Origin: Mesorhizobium metallidurans STM 2683
GTDB taxonomy: Bacteria > Pseudomonadota > Alphaproteobacteria > Rhizobiales > Rhizobiaceae
DNA: 64,000 bases
Direction of reading: 5' to 3'
Assembly: GCF_000350085.1 (NCBI RefSeq)
Contig: NZ_CAUM01000055.1
Location: 1 to 64,000, forward strand
This document shows, piece by piece, positions 19,196-26,688 of this stretch (positions are counted from its first letter, which is position 1; each line of letters begins with the position of its first letter). A model generated the notes under the pieces. That model did no database searches. It worked only from the letters and a program-made list of their open reading frames with translations, and was not told the origin of the DNA. A program made the position numbers and the translations under genes.

Positions 19196-20230
19196 TCAAT
19201 CCGTCTCGAAATTGCCGTGGGGAACGACAAGGCGGTATTCGAGGCGGCCGTCCGCGATTTCAAGCGTCGCCGTGCCGTTCAGCGATGAAGGCACGACGCG
19301 TTCGAGCGCGACACTGCCGAACCGCTTCTTGCTGCGCCTGATTTCGCTGGCTCCGATGGCCTCGGCCCATGTCAGCGACAGGGCGGTCTCGTCGGCGTGG
19401 GAGGCTGTCATATCCGCGGTCACCTCGACGAAGCCGTCGGCTCGCGACAGAGCGCCATAGCTGACCGAATTGACGGCGAGTTCATGCATGGCCAAGCCGA
19501 TATGCAGCGCCGCATTGGGGTTGAGGTATGGATTCGCGCCCCGAAAACGCAGGCTGCGCAGCGGATCGGCCCCGTAGCGGCTGACCTGGCCGGACACGAG
19601 TTCGCGCAGTGCGGCTCCGCGCCAGTTGGACGACGTCACCAGGTCCTGGGATGAGGCAAGCGACTGCAACCTGCCGCGAAAGCGTGTCAGGAAATCAGGG
19701 AGCGTGTCCGAGTAACGGCCGGTCTGGGTGGCGATGCTCTGGATGATGGCCAAAAGGTTCTTCGAGCGGTGGCTGACCTCGCGCAGCAGCGTCTTCAGGG
19801 TCTGCTCGCGGCGCTTCTGCTCGGTCGTTTCGACCATGGTGGTGACGACGCCGATCACGGCATTGCCGTCGCCGTGATCGGCGTCTACCCACACCTGGAA
19901 CCAGCGGACGCCATCGTCGGCGGGGACGCTGAGCTCGAGATGTTCCGGATTGCCGGATGCGATAACGCCGCGTTTGGCCGCGCCTATGCGTTCCGCCTGT
20001 GCCGGTGGCAAGATGCCGTTGCTGTCGGCCGTATCGACGGCCCATGGCGCACGCATGTTGCGCGCCCATACGGTTTTCATCTCGCGATCCTGGTAGAGAA
20101 CCGAAATGCCGGCGTTGTGAAGCGCATGAAGAAGGGCGCGGCCAAGCTGCATTCCGCTCTCAGCGGGATGCAAAGCGATGATCTCGTCACTTTGTCCGCT
20201 GACTTTCATGTCTCCGGCTTTGGAATGCAT
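19196..20230 (-). CDS. PAS-HWE histidine kinase of the general stress island
   Basis: This soluble kinase has 344 residues: one PAS-like sensor (about 25-140) and an HWE core with EVSHRSKN (acceptor His154) and the ATP-binding motif HELAVNSVSYGAL. It lacks membrane segments. The ATG at 20230 lies about 30 bases downstream of an exact EcfG-type promoter on the same strand, so the kinase is probably itself part of the stress regulon. HWE kinases are known to phosphorylate PhyR in several alphaproteobacteria. phyR is about 0.6 kb upstream on the same strand, separated only by a DUF1328 gene. Confidence 0.9.
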   Translation of the reverse strand: MHSKAGDMKVSGQSDEIIALHPAESGMQLGRALLHALHNAGISVLYQDREMKTVWARNMRAPWAVDTADSNGILPPAQAERIGAAKRGVIASGNPEHLELSVPADDGVRWFQVWVDADHGDGNAVIGVVTTMVETTEQKRREQTLKTLLREVSHRSKNLLAIIQSIATQTGRYSDTLPDFLTRFRGRLQSLASSQDLVTSSNWRGAALRELVSGQVSRYGADPLRSLRFRGANPYLNPNAALHIGLAMHELAVNSVSYGALSRADGFVEVTADMTASHADETALSLTWAEAIGASEIRRSKKRFGSVALERVVPSSLNGTATLEIADGRLEYRLVVPHGNFETD

Positions 20231-20260
20231 GGTTCACGTCGCCCACCCGGTTTGACGCTG

Positions 20261-20285
20261 AACGGCTCACCGACAAATGGGTTCC
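20261..20285 (-). promoter_or_regulatory. EcfG-type promoter of the PAS-HWE kinase
   Basis: On the minus strand, GGAAC (20285-20281), a 16-base spacer and CGTT (20264-20261) match the EcfG consensus exactly. It directs transcription into the kinase starting at 20230. Confidence 0.85.
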
Positions 20286-20392
20286 CTAAAACGGTCCGCC
20301 GGACGGCGCTCCGTTGGGAACTCCGTCCGGCGGTGGCTGGAAACCGTTTGAGGGGTGCGGTCTCCAGTGTTCGCCCAGGCGACCATTGCGCC

Positions 20393-20557
20393 TCACGCCC
20401 GTTTGAACAGACCGGCGACAAGCGAAATGATCAGGAAAGCGAGAAAGATGAAAAACAGTATCTGCGCTATACCGGCAGACGTGCCGGCGATGCCGCCGAA
20501 ACCAAGCGCACCGGCGATAATCGCCACGACGAGAAATACGAGCGCCCAGTAAAGCAT
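20393..20557 (-). CDS. DUF1328 small membrane protein
   Basis: The 54-residue protein, [20 protein letters not shown] onward, has two hydrophobic helices and a short basic tail ending LFKRA. It matches the DUF1328/YtjA family of tiny inner-membrane proteins, often induced by stress; molecular function is unknown. A strong AAGGAGA site precedes the ATG. An exact EcfG-type promoter is 30 bp upstream. Confidence 0.9.
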   Translation of the reverse strand: MLYWALVFLVVAIIAGALGFGGIAGTSAGIAQILFFIFLAFLIISLVAGLFKRA

Positions 20558-20586
20558 GGTTTATCTCCTTCGACTGATATGCGAAA

Positions 20587-20611
20587 AACGTGGTTCGCTG
20601 ACGTTTGTTCC
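20587..20611 (-). promoter_or_regulatory. EcfG-type promoter of the DUF1328 gene
   Basis: On the minus strand, GGAAC (20611-20607), 16 bases, CGTT (20590-20587). The predicted transcript would have a leader of about 25 bases before the ATG at 20557. Confidence 0.88.
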
Positions 20612-20738
20612 ACCAATTCCCGAAAAAGACGATCCATTAAAGGGGCTTTGCGATCTGAATTTTCATCGCAAGGAGATAGCCTGCTCAGCCCAACCGAGCG
20701 TCCGGAAAATGACGAGATGCGGGGCCTGCCCAAATCCT

Positions 20739-20776
20739 AAAGCGCGTCGAACTGAAAGGTTCAGTCAACGCGCTTT
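20739..20776. repeat. Hairpin repeat between phyR and DUF1328 gene
   Basis: The outer stem is AAAGCGCGT/ACGCGCTTT and the inner stem is GAAC/GTTC. The shape is typical of rhizobial intergenic repeats and it may serve as the phyR terminator. Confidence 0.6.
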
Positions 20777-20791
20777 GAGTCTTTTCAAGCG

Positions 20792-21586
20792 TTAGGCAGC
20801 GGCTTTTGCATGCCGGTCGAAGAACAGCGCCTGGCTGATCAAGGCTTTGACCATATCCGGATTGAACGGCTTGGTGACAAGGAAGGTCGGTTCCGGCCGC
20901 TCGCCCGTGAGGAGGCGCTCGGGGAAGGCGGTAATGAAGATCACCGGGACCGACGTGGACGACAGGATCTCGTTCACCGCCTCGATGCCCGAGCTGCCGT
21001 CGGCAAGCTGGATGTCGGCGAGCACCATCCTTGGCCGCGTCTTGCCGAACATCGTCACGGCCTCGGTATGGGTGCGCGCCGTTCCGACGACGCGATGGCC
21101 GAGGCTTTCGACCATTTCCTCGATGTCCATGGCGATCAGAGGCTCGTCCTCGATGATCAGAACGTCGGTCGCCACCTGGCGGGAAATCTCGTTGCTCGCC
21201 TGGGCGAGAAGCTCGGAGAATTCCTGCTCGTCGGCGTCGAGGATCTCCGCCGCCTCATCCTCGCTGAAGCCTTCAACGGCGACCAGCAGGAAGGCCTGGC
21301 GGGGACGGGGCGCGATCGCATTCAGATTGGCTGCGGCGCGCTGTTCCCACGCCGACTGCGCATGTTCCTGCGGAACGCGGATGGCGACCGAGGTGAACAG
21401 CCTGGCGAAGACCTTGTAGAGCGCGATGCGTTCGGTGGATGCCTTGGGAAAGACGTCGATGTCGGCGATGATGGCTTCAAGCATCGCGGCGACCAGCGCG
21501 TCGCCACTCTCCTGCGATCCGGAAACGGCCCGCGAGAAGCGGCGCAGGAACGGCAGGTGCGGAGCGATGGTTGCTGACAGGCTCAT
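20792..21586 (-). CDS. phyR: General stress response regulator PhyR
   Basis: PhyR is the anti-anti-sigma response regulator of the alphaproteobacterial general stress response; when phosphorylated it sequesters NepR and frees EcfG. The 264-residue protein has an N-terminal sigma-factor-like domain (about 1-125, with RPRQAFLLVAVEGFSEDEAAEIL). Its C-terminal receiver (about 138-258) has LIIEDEPLIAMDIEEM, acceptor Asp in LADIQLADGSSG and Lys in VTKPFNPD. A frame open to 21895 is rejected because it runs through the divergent promoter region and the ATG at 21586 starts the usual MSLSATIAPHLPFLRR. It is divergent from nepR-ecfG. Confidence 0.96.
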   Translation of the reverse strand: MSLSATIAPHLPFLRRFSRAVSGSQESGDALVAAMLEAIIADIDVFPKASTERIALYKVFARLFTSVAIRVPQEHAQSAWEQRAAANLNAIAPRPRQAFLLVAVEGFSEDEAAEILDADEQEFSELLAQASNEISRQVATDVLIIEDEPLIAMDIEEMVESLGHRVVGTARTHTEAVTMFGKTRPRMVLADIQLADGSSGIEAVNEILSSTSVPVIFITAFPERLLTGERPEPTFLVTKPFNPDMVKALISQALFFDRHAKAAA

Positions 21587-21655
21587 GGCGGACGTCTCCC
21601 TCTGACGCGATTGCTTAGATTGCAGGTCAAGCCGATTGCAAGCCCCGAAAACACA

Positions 21656-21680
21656 AACGCCGATTTTCCGAAAAAGTTCC
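21656..21680 (-). promoter_or_regulatory. EcfG-type promoter of phyR
   Basis: On the minus strand, GGAAC (21680-21676), 16 bases, CGTT (21659-21656). It is back-to-back with the nepR promoter; the two -35 elements are separated by 9 bp. This implies EcfG feedback on phyR. Confidence 0.9.
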
Positions 21681-21689
21681 GACGGTTGC

Positions 21690-21714
21690 GGAACTAATAT
21701 AAGCGGAAGGCGTT
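21690..21714 (+). promoter_or_regulatory. EcfG-type promoter of nepR-ecfG
   Basis: On the plus strand, GGAAC (21690-21694), 16 bases, CGTT (21711-21714). It drives nepR and ecfG and implies autoregulation of the sigma factor together with its antagonist. Confidence 0.9.
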
Positions 21715-21803
21715 TGAAGTCGGGATGGGCAACCAGACAAGGATGCCGCTTGTGTTGAATATTGTGCGGCTCGGATGCTGGGAATGAAGGGCGAACCAAG
21801 GAC

Positions 21804-21995
21804 ATGACGAAGAATATTACGGCTGGCGCCGACAGGCGCCGGGCTGCTTCCGGCGACCTGCTCGGGCCGAACTCGGAAATCGGCCGCAAACTCAAACAAT
21901 ATTATGACGAGCTGGTCTCCGACCATGTGCCGGATCGCTTTGCCCAATTGCTGAGCCAATTGGAACAGGCCGAACCCGCACAGAAGAAGGACTGA
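21804..21995 (+). CDS. nepR: Anti-sigma factor NepR
   Basis: NepR binds and inhibits EcfG and is titrated by phosphorylated PhyR. The 63-residue product contains the family core IGRKLKQYYDELVSDHVPDRF, split here as IGRKLKQYYDELV then SDHVPDRFAQLLSQLE. AAGGA precedes the ATG at 21804; an upstream in-frame GTG is unlikely. The stop is 3 bp before the ecfG start, so the two are translationally coupled. Confidence 0.95.
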   Translation: MTKNITAGADRRRAASGDLLGPNSEIGRKLKQYYDELVSDHVPDRFAQLLSQLEQAEPAQKKD

Positions 21996-21998
21996 GGC

Positions 21999-22550
21999 AT
22001 GGCGGCCGTCTCCCAAGGCTTCAAGACCGATCTGCTCGGCTCCATCCCGAGCCTGCGGGCCTTTGCCGTGTCGCTGACGCAAAATGCGGACAAGGCCGAC
22101 GATCTGGTGCAGGAAACGCTGGTCAAGGCCTGGGACAAGCATGAGAGCTTCCAGCCCGGCACCAATCTCAAGGCATGGCTGTTCACCATCCTGCGCAATG
22201 AATTCTATTCGCAAATGCGCAAGCGCGGCCGCGAAGTGCAGGACAGCGACGGCATCATGACGGCCCGGCTTGCCGTTCATCCGGCCCAGCATGGCCAGCT
22301 CGACCTCAAGGATTTTCGCGGCGCGCTCGAGCAATTGCCGGAAGACCAGCGCGAGGCCATTATCCTGATCGGCGCGTCGGGCTTTTCCTACGAGGAAGCC
22401 GCCGAGATCTGCGGCTGCGCGGTCGGAACGATCAAGAGCCGCGTCAGCCGCGCCAGGGCGCGGCTGCAGGAGATACTTAAAATTTCCGGTGAAGACGAGT
22501 TCGGCCCGGACGCGATCTCGGCGCAGGTGACTGGCTCGAACGCCGCTTGA
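21999..22550 (+). CDS. ecfG: General stress ECF sigma factor EcfG
   Basis: This 183-residue ECF sigma factor directs RNA polymerase to GGAAC-N16-CGTT promoters. Region 2 includes NADKADDLVQETLVKAWDKH and TNLKAWLFTILRNEFYSQ. Region 4 includes LPEDQREAIILIGASGFSYEEAAEI followed by GTIKSRVSRARARLQ. It belongs to the EcfG (ECF15) class by its linkage to nepR and phyR. Exact matches to the consensus precede nine nearby genes or operons, including its own. Confidence 0.95.
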   Translation: MAAVSQGFKTDLLGSIPSLRAFAVSLTQNADKADDLVQETLVKAWDKHESFQPGTNLKAWLFTILRNEFYSQMRKRGREVQDSDGIMTARLAVHPAQHGQLDLKDFRGALEQLPEDQREAIILIGASGFSYEEAAEICGCAVGTIKSRVSRARARLQEILKISGEDEFGPDAISAQVTGSNAA

Positions 22551-22582
22551 AACATGGCCCCGATAGCGGATCGGCGAGCGTT

Positions 22583-22963
22583 TCAAACAAGAGGTCCGCG
22601 GCCACATGCCGCCGCCACCGCGCTGATGAGATCGTCCCCCGAATAGGGCTTCGTGACCAATCTGACATCCGGGAAGGACGCCTTGATTTCGTCCGCGTCC
22701 GAATAGCCCGAGGCAAAGACGAAGGGCACACCCGATTTGCGCAATCCCGAGGCGAAATCGAGCGTCGAGGCGCCGCCCAGCAAGAGATCGACGATGGCCG
22801 CGTCGAACCGTGAGGCAACGTCCTTTCGATCGATCTCGGCCAGATCGCGGGCAATAACCACGTCGCCGGCGCCATAGTCGCGGCAAAGCTGCTCGACATC
22901 CATGGCGATCAGAAATTCATCTTCCAGGACGAGGATCCGCAATCCGTCTAGCAGTGGGGGCAC
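22583..22963 (-). CDS. Single-domain response regulator, FAT GUY-like
   Basis: This is a receiver without an output domain, 126 residues, starting at a GTG (22963) behind an AAGGAG site. Acidic residues are in VLEDEFLIAMD, the acceptor Asp is in AAIVDLLLGG and the conserved Lys is in VTKPYSGDD. The segment VPFVFASGYSD resembles the PFxFATGY motif of FAT GUY receivers, which act in phosphorelays feeding PhyR in other alphaproteobacteria. It converges on ecfG. Role as a phosphate sink or relay between the HWE kinases and PhyR is inference. Confidence 0.88.
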   Translation of the reverse strand: MPPLLDGLRILVLEDEFLIAMDVEQLCRDYGAGDVVIARDLAEIDRKDVASRFDAAIVDLLLGGASTLDFASGLRKSGVPFVFASGYSDADEIKASFPDVRLVTKPYSGDDLISAVAAACGRGPLV

Positions 22964-23050
22964 GTAGCAATGTCTCCTTCAAAGCGGGAGGAGTCATGAG
23001 CGCTATTTGGCATCCTGTCATTTAAAAAAGACATGCTGATCGTCGGTGGA

Positions 23051-23075
23051 GGAACCTCGATCCCCGCAAGGCGTT
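23051..23075 (+). promoter_or_regulatory. EcfG-type promoter of the Crp/Fnr gene
   Basis: GGAAC (23051-23055), 16 bases, CGTT (23072-23075), 44 bp upstream of the ATG at 23119. Confidence 0.85.
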
Positions 23076-23118
23076 TGCACTGCGCCCTTTCGAAGAGGGT
23101 TTTCGAAGAGGGGTCGAA

Positions 23119-23880
23119 ATGCCTGGCCAGAACGGTCGTTCCTTTTCCAGTCGACAATATCCATGCGAGAAGTGCCCGCTTCGGCCATTGCCAGCCTTTC
23201 GCGAGTTCGAGAAGCAGGAACTCGTCTTCGTCAGCACGTTCAAGAAAGGCGAGCTCGCCGTCGACAAGGGCGCCACTGTCCTGGTCGAGGGCAGCCACAG
23301 CGCCCATCTCTACACGGTGCTTTCCGGCTGGGCTTTCCGCTACAAATTGCTGTCGGACGGCCGCCGCCAGATCCTGAACTATTCCATACCGGGCGATCTT
23401 ATCGGCTTGCAAGGCAGCCTGATGGGCAAGATGCAGCATTCCGTCGAGGCACTGTCGCCGATGCTGCTCTGCGTCTTCGAGCGCGAACGTCTGCACGAGC
23501 TCTAACGCAACCATCCGGGGCTCGCCTACGACATCACCTGGATCGCGTCGCGGGAGGAGCGCATGCTGGACGAGAACCTGCTCAGCATCGGTCGCCGCAC
23601 CGCGCTCGAACGCGCCGCCTATCTGATCGCCTTCATCTCCAGCCGCGCCAGAGCGGTCGGACTGAATGGCAAGACGCCACTGCAGATCCCGATCGCCCAG
23701 CAGCACATCGCCGACACACTCGGCCTGTCGCTGGTCCATACCAACAAGACGATCCGCAAGCTGATGGACCGCAAGCTGATCGTCTGGCGCGACGGCGGTT
23801 GCGAGGTGGTTGACGGTGAAAGACTGAAGGACTTCGCCCGTTGGGAAGCGTTGGGAGAGCATCGCCGGCCGCTAATCTGA
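23119..23880 (+). pseudogene. Crp/Fnr-family regulator interrupted by an in-frame stop
   Basis: The complete frame would encode about 253 residues. It has an N-terminal Cys pair (YPCEKCPLRP), a cyclic-nucleotide-binding-type beta-roll (HLYTVLSGWAFRYKLL and RRQILNYSIPGDLIGL) and a C-terminal winged helix (ADTLGLSLVHTNKTIRKLMDR). The codon at 23503-23505 is TAA, directly after RERLHEL. Reading resumes in the same frame as RNHPGLAYDITWIASREERML, so nothing else is lost. Either this is a recent nonsense mutation (a Tyr codon would fit) or a base-calling error. If real, only a 128-residue sensor fragment without the DNA-binding domain is made. An EcfG-type promoter precedes it. Confidence 0.85.
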
Positions 23881-23956
23881 ACACCCAGGCCAGGATGTTC
23901 TTGCCGGGCTGGACTCGGGTGCGGAAACGCCCTTTCATAGGCCCTGTGCCGATTTC

Positions 23957-23981
23957 GGAACCTTGACGTGCATCAGGCGTT
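23957..23981 (+). promoter_or_regulatory. EcfG-type promoter of the DUF883 gene
   Basis: GGAAC (23957-23961), 16 bases, CGTT (23978-23981), 30 bp upstream of the ATG at 24012. Confidence 0.87.
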
Positions 23982-24011
23982 TGAAACCAAGCAAACGCAA
24001 GGAGTTAAGCA

Positions 24012-24338
24012 ATGGCGACTGCCGCAGGAAAGACCGCGAACGAAAGCCGGGCGAATTCGGATCTCGAAGCCGACATCAGGCAATTGAAAGCCGATATCGA
24101 AAAACTCACCAAGCAATTGGCCAAGACCGGCGAACATGGCTACGGGACGGCCCGGCGGGCTGCGACCGAAGGAGTCGAGCAATTGCGCGCCCAAGGCGAA
24201 GCAGCCTTCAAGAGCCTCAGCAGCAATGCCAAGGACATCGAGGCGCAGATGGTGGCGAGCGTGCGCGAAAAGCCGGTGACGTCGCTGGCGATCGCGGCCG
24301 GCGTCGGCTTCCTCTTCGCGCTTCTTGCACGGCGCTAA
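24012..24338 (+). CDS. DUF883 family membrane-anchored stress protein (ElaB/YqjD-like)
   Basis: The 108-residue protein has a long amphipathic coiled-coil region (about 17-85, with DLEADIRQLKADIEKLTKQL) and a C-terminal membrane anchor (PVTSLAIAAGVGFLFALLARR). This is the layout of the ElaB/YqjD/DUF883 family, inner-membrane proteins that associate with ribosomes in stationary phase in E. coli. An AAGGAG site precedes the ATG. The EcfG-type promoter and the adjacent membrane-protein gene suggest a two-gene stress operon. Confidence 0.9.
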   Translation: MATAAGKTANESRANSDLEADIRQLKADIEKLTKQLAKTGEHGYGTARRAATEGVEQLRAQGEAAFKSLSSNAKDIEAQMVASVREKPVTSLAIAAGVGFLFALLARR

Positions 24339-24351
24339 TTCGACCGTGGGA

Positions 24352-24810
24352 ATGCTGGCAACCCTGATCTCGGGTTTGGCTTCAGGGGAAACCGCCGCCG
24401 CCGTGCGCCGCGCGCGCACGGCTGCCGTCGTTTACGCGTTGGCGGGACTTGCCGCCTTTTGCGGCCTCGGTTTCCTCGTCGGAGCAGCCTACATCTGGGC
24501 TGCGGGCCGCTTTGGGTCGATGGCGGCCGCTTTCGGATTCGGGATCGGCTTCCTGGTGATCGCGGGGTTCATCCTGCTTGTCTATAAAGTATCGGCCGGC
24601 TCACGCGCCCGGCGACGGACCGAGCGGCGCAAGGCCGACATGAGGGCGATCGGCATTGCGGCCGCGCTCGCCGTGTTGCCAACGCTGCTCAAGGGGAAAT
24701 GCGGCCTGGGTACCGTTCTCGGCCCGGCGATTGCGCTCGCCGCCTACGCCATCTATCGCGAGAACGTGAAACCCGGTCCCGACGATCCGGATGCCGGTGA
24801 CACGAAATAA
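24352..24810 (+). CDS. Small integral membrane protein following DUF883
   Basis: From the ATG at 24352 it has 152 residues (MLATLISGLASGETAAAVRR onward). In-frame TTG (24325) and GTG (24346) starts are also possible. Two strong helices (about 28-50 and 55-80) are followed by a basic stretch (SRARRRTERRKADMR) and a third weaker hydrophobic region. I do not recognise a catalytic domain; similar proteins next to DUF883 genes in rhizobia are described as nutrient-deprivation-induced or holin-like. It directly follows the DUF883 gene, so the EcfG promoter probably serves both. Confidence 0.75.
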   Translation: MLATLISGLASGETAAAVRRARTAAVVYALAGLAAFCGLGFLVGAAYIWAAGRFGSMAAAFGFGIGFLVIAGFILLVYKVSAGSRARRRTERRKADMRAIGIAAALAVLPTLLKGKCGLGTVLGPAIALAAYAIYRENVKPGPDDPDAGDTK

Positions 24811-24811
24811 T

Positions 24812-26347
24812 TCACTTCGACAGATCCTCCAGCGGCATCGATATTTCAGCGAACACGCCTTCGGGCCGGTATTCGTGGATCACTTCGCTGGAGATGACCT
24901 TGGCCAGGCTGCGGCGGATCAGGATCGAGCCGAAGCCGTGGCGTTCAGGCGTGACGACCTCAGGGCCGCCGCTCTCGCGCCAGGTCAGCACAAGGCGCCG
25001 CGCCTCTCTCTTGCCCAGGGTCTTCCAATCGAGATCGACCTTGCCCGAAGGCGCCGACAGCGATCCATATTGCAACGCATTGCTGGCCAGTTCGTGCAGG
25101 ATCAGGCCAAGCCCAACCGCCTGGTCAGGTGTAAGCAGGAGATCGGGGCCTGAGATCGTCATGCGCGGCTGCTGGATGCTGTCGAACGGCTTCACCTCGA
25201 TCTGCACGAGTTCGCGAATGCCGATGCCACGCCATTCGCGGTCGGACAGGAGGTTATGGGCGGCGCCCAGCGCCTGCAGCCTGGCGCCGAAAGCCTGGAG
25301 GAATTCGCTCGGGTGGCGGGCGTGGCGAACGGTCTGCGTTGCCAGCGCCTGCACCGTCGCCAGCGTGTTCTTGACGCGATGGTTCAGCTCGCGCAGCAGG
25401 AGCCGTTGGCGCTCGTCGCCGAGCTTGCGTTCGGTGATGTCGTAGTTGACACCAAAGATCAGCGTCGGCTTGCCGTCGCCATCGCGCTCTATGACACGGC
25501 CGCGCGTGGCGATCCATCGCGGCGGATCGAAGCCCTTGACGCGGTATTCGCCAAAATAGTCGTCGCTGCCGGTCAGCGCGTCGCGAAAGCGCGTCTCCGT
25601 CTGGTAGACGTCGCGCGGGTCGATGGCGGTCAGGATGACGCGCGCCTTCAGCCGGTTCGAGCGCGGCAGATTGAACAGCTCGGACAGGAGGACATCGCAT
25701 TCGATGATGTCGGTGCGGATATCCCAGGCCCAGCTGGCGAGCGAGGCAGCGTCAAGGGCAATGGCGCGGCGCTTTTCCTCACGCGCGAGCGCGGCCTCGG
25801 CGATGGCAGCGCTGCGGGTGGCGTCCTTCAGCGTGAACAGGCTGGCGGCAAGGCCGGCCAGCGCTTTCAGTTGCCCGAGCCTGGCAGGAGATGGAAATGC
25901 ATGCGGCTTGCGATCGAGCACACAGAGCGTGCCGATCCGAGCGCCAGCCACCACCATCGGGGCGCCGGCATAGAAGCGGACATGGTGCGCGCCGGTGACC
26001 AGCGGATTGGTTGAGAAGCGGGGATCGACGGCTGCATCGGTCACCACCAATGGTTCGTCGCCCGCTGCGATGGCATGGGCGCTGAAGGAAATGTCGGTCC
26101 CTGTCTCCGTCTCATTCAGCCCAACACAGGACTTGAACCATTGCCGCTCGGCATCGAGCAGCGTGACCAGCGCGACAGGCGCTTGCATCATCGCGGCGGC
26201 AAGCTCGCTGATCCGGTCGAAGTCAGGGTCAGCGGCTGTGTCGAGCACGTCGAGGCCATGCAGCACGGCAAGCCGGTCAGCATCCTCGACGGCGCGGAGG
26301 ACGCTGGCCGGCAGTGCCGGTATTTTCTGGACTTGCTTATCCACCAA
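24812..26347 (-). CDS. GAF-PAS-HWE histidine kinase of the stress island
   Basis: This soluble 511-residue kinase has a GAF domain (about 20-175, with APVALVTLLDAERQWFKSCVG), a PAS domain (about 190-305, ending GVNYDITERKL) and an HWE core. The core shows ELNHRVKN (acceptor His323) and the ATP-binding motif HELASNALQYGSL, with GFGSILI later. The start is a TTG at 26347 or the adjacent GTG at 26344, both behind a G-rich GGGGG site. It converges on the DUF883 operon. A GAF domain of this type often senses redox or light through a bound cofactor, but no chromophore Cys can be assigned. It is another candidate PhyR kinase. Confidence 0.9.
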   Translation of the reverse strand: MVDKQVQKIPALPASVLRAVEDADRLAVLHGLDVLDTAADPDFDRISELAAAMMQAPVALVTLLDAERQWFKSCVGLNETETGTDISFSAHAIAAGDEPLVVTDAAVDPRFSTNPLVTGAHHVRFYAGAPMVVAGARIGTLCVLDRKPHAFPSPARLGQLKALAGLAASLFTLKDATRSAAIAEAALAREEKRRAIALDAASLASWAWDIRTDIIECDVLLSELFNLPRSNRLKARVILTAIDPRDVYQTETRFRDALTGSDDYFGEYRVKGFDPPRWIATRGRVIERDGDGKPTLIFGVNYDITERKLGDERQRLLLRELNHRVKNTLATVQALATQTVRHARHPSEFLQAFGARLQALGAAHNLLSDREWRGIGIRELVQIEVKPFDSIQQPRMTISGPDLLLTPDQAVGLGLILHELASNALQYGSLSAPSGKVDLDWKTLGKREARRLVLTWRESGGPEVVTPERHGFGSILIRRSLAKVISSEVIHEYRPEGVFAEISMPLEDLSK

Positions 26348-26406
26348 GCCCCCAAATTCCCCGGCTCGCAGTCATTGCCGCCACGCCGCCATGCGCCGTG
26401 GTCTCA

Positions 26407-26431
26407 GGAACTTTCGTAGCAGGGAATCGTT
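26407..26431 (+). promoter_or_regulatory. EcfG-type promoter of a 58-residue membrane protein
   Basis: GGAAC (26407-26411), 16 bases, CGTT (26428-26431), 51 bp upstream of the ATG at 26483. Confidence 0.85.
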
Positions 26432-26482
26432 ACCCGACCATGCCTTGCCAGACGGCGGCGCCAACCCACCGGGAGGCCAAAC

Positions 26483-26659
26483 ATGGCCAAGATCATTCCT
26501 GAAGACAAAGCTCGTCAAGGGCGCTGGGGTCGTCATGGCTTGCGTATCTTGATCGCCGCGCTGCTTCTGGCGTTCATCGCTTGGGGTATCGCCGAAATCT
26601 ATGGCGAGATGATCGACAAGACGCCTACAGCCGAACAGGGTGAGCTTCCCAAAGGCTGA
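26483..26659 (+). CDS. Small single-pass membrane protein, EcfG-dependent
   Basis: The 58-residue product begins MAKIIPEDKARQGRWGRHGL, followed by one membrane helix (LRILIAALLLAFIAWGIAEIY) and a short polar tail. GGGAGG precedes the ATG. It lies between the GAF kinase and the lipid kinase gene and has an exact EcfG-type promoter. I do not recognise a family. Its small size, promoter and clean start make it a credible stress-membrane peptide. Confidence 0.82.
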   Translation: MAKIIPEDKARQGRWGRHGLRILIAALLLAFIAWGIAEIYGEMIDKTPTAEQGELPKG

Positions 26660-26688
26660 ATCCTGCCAATTGACCGTGCCGGGCCGCA

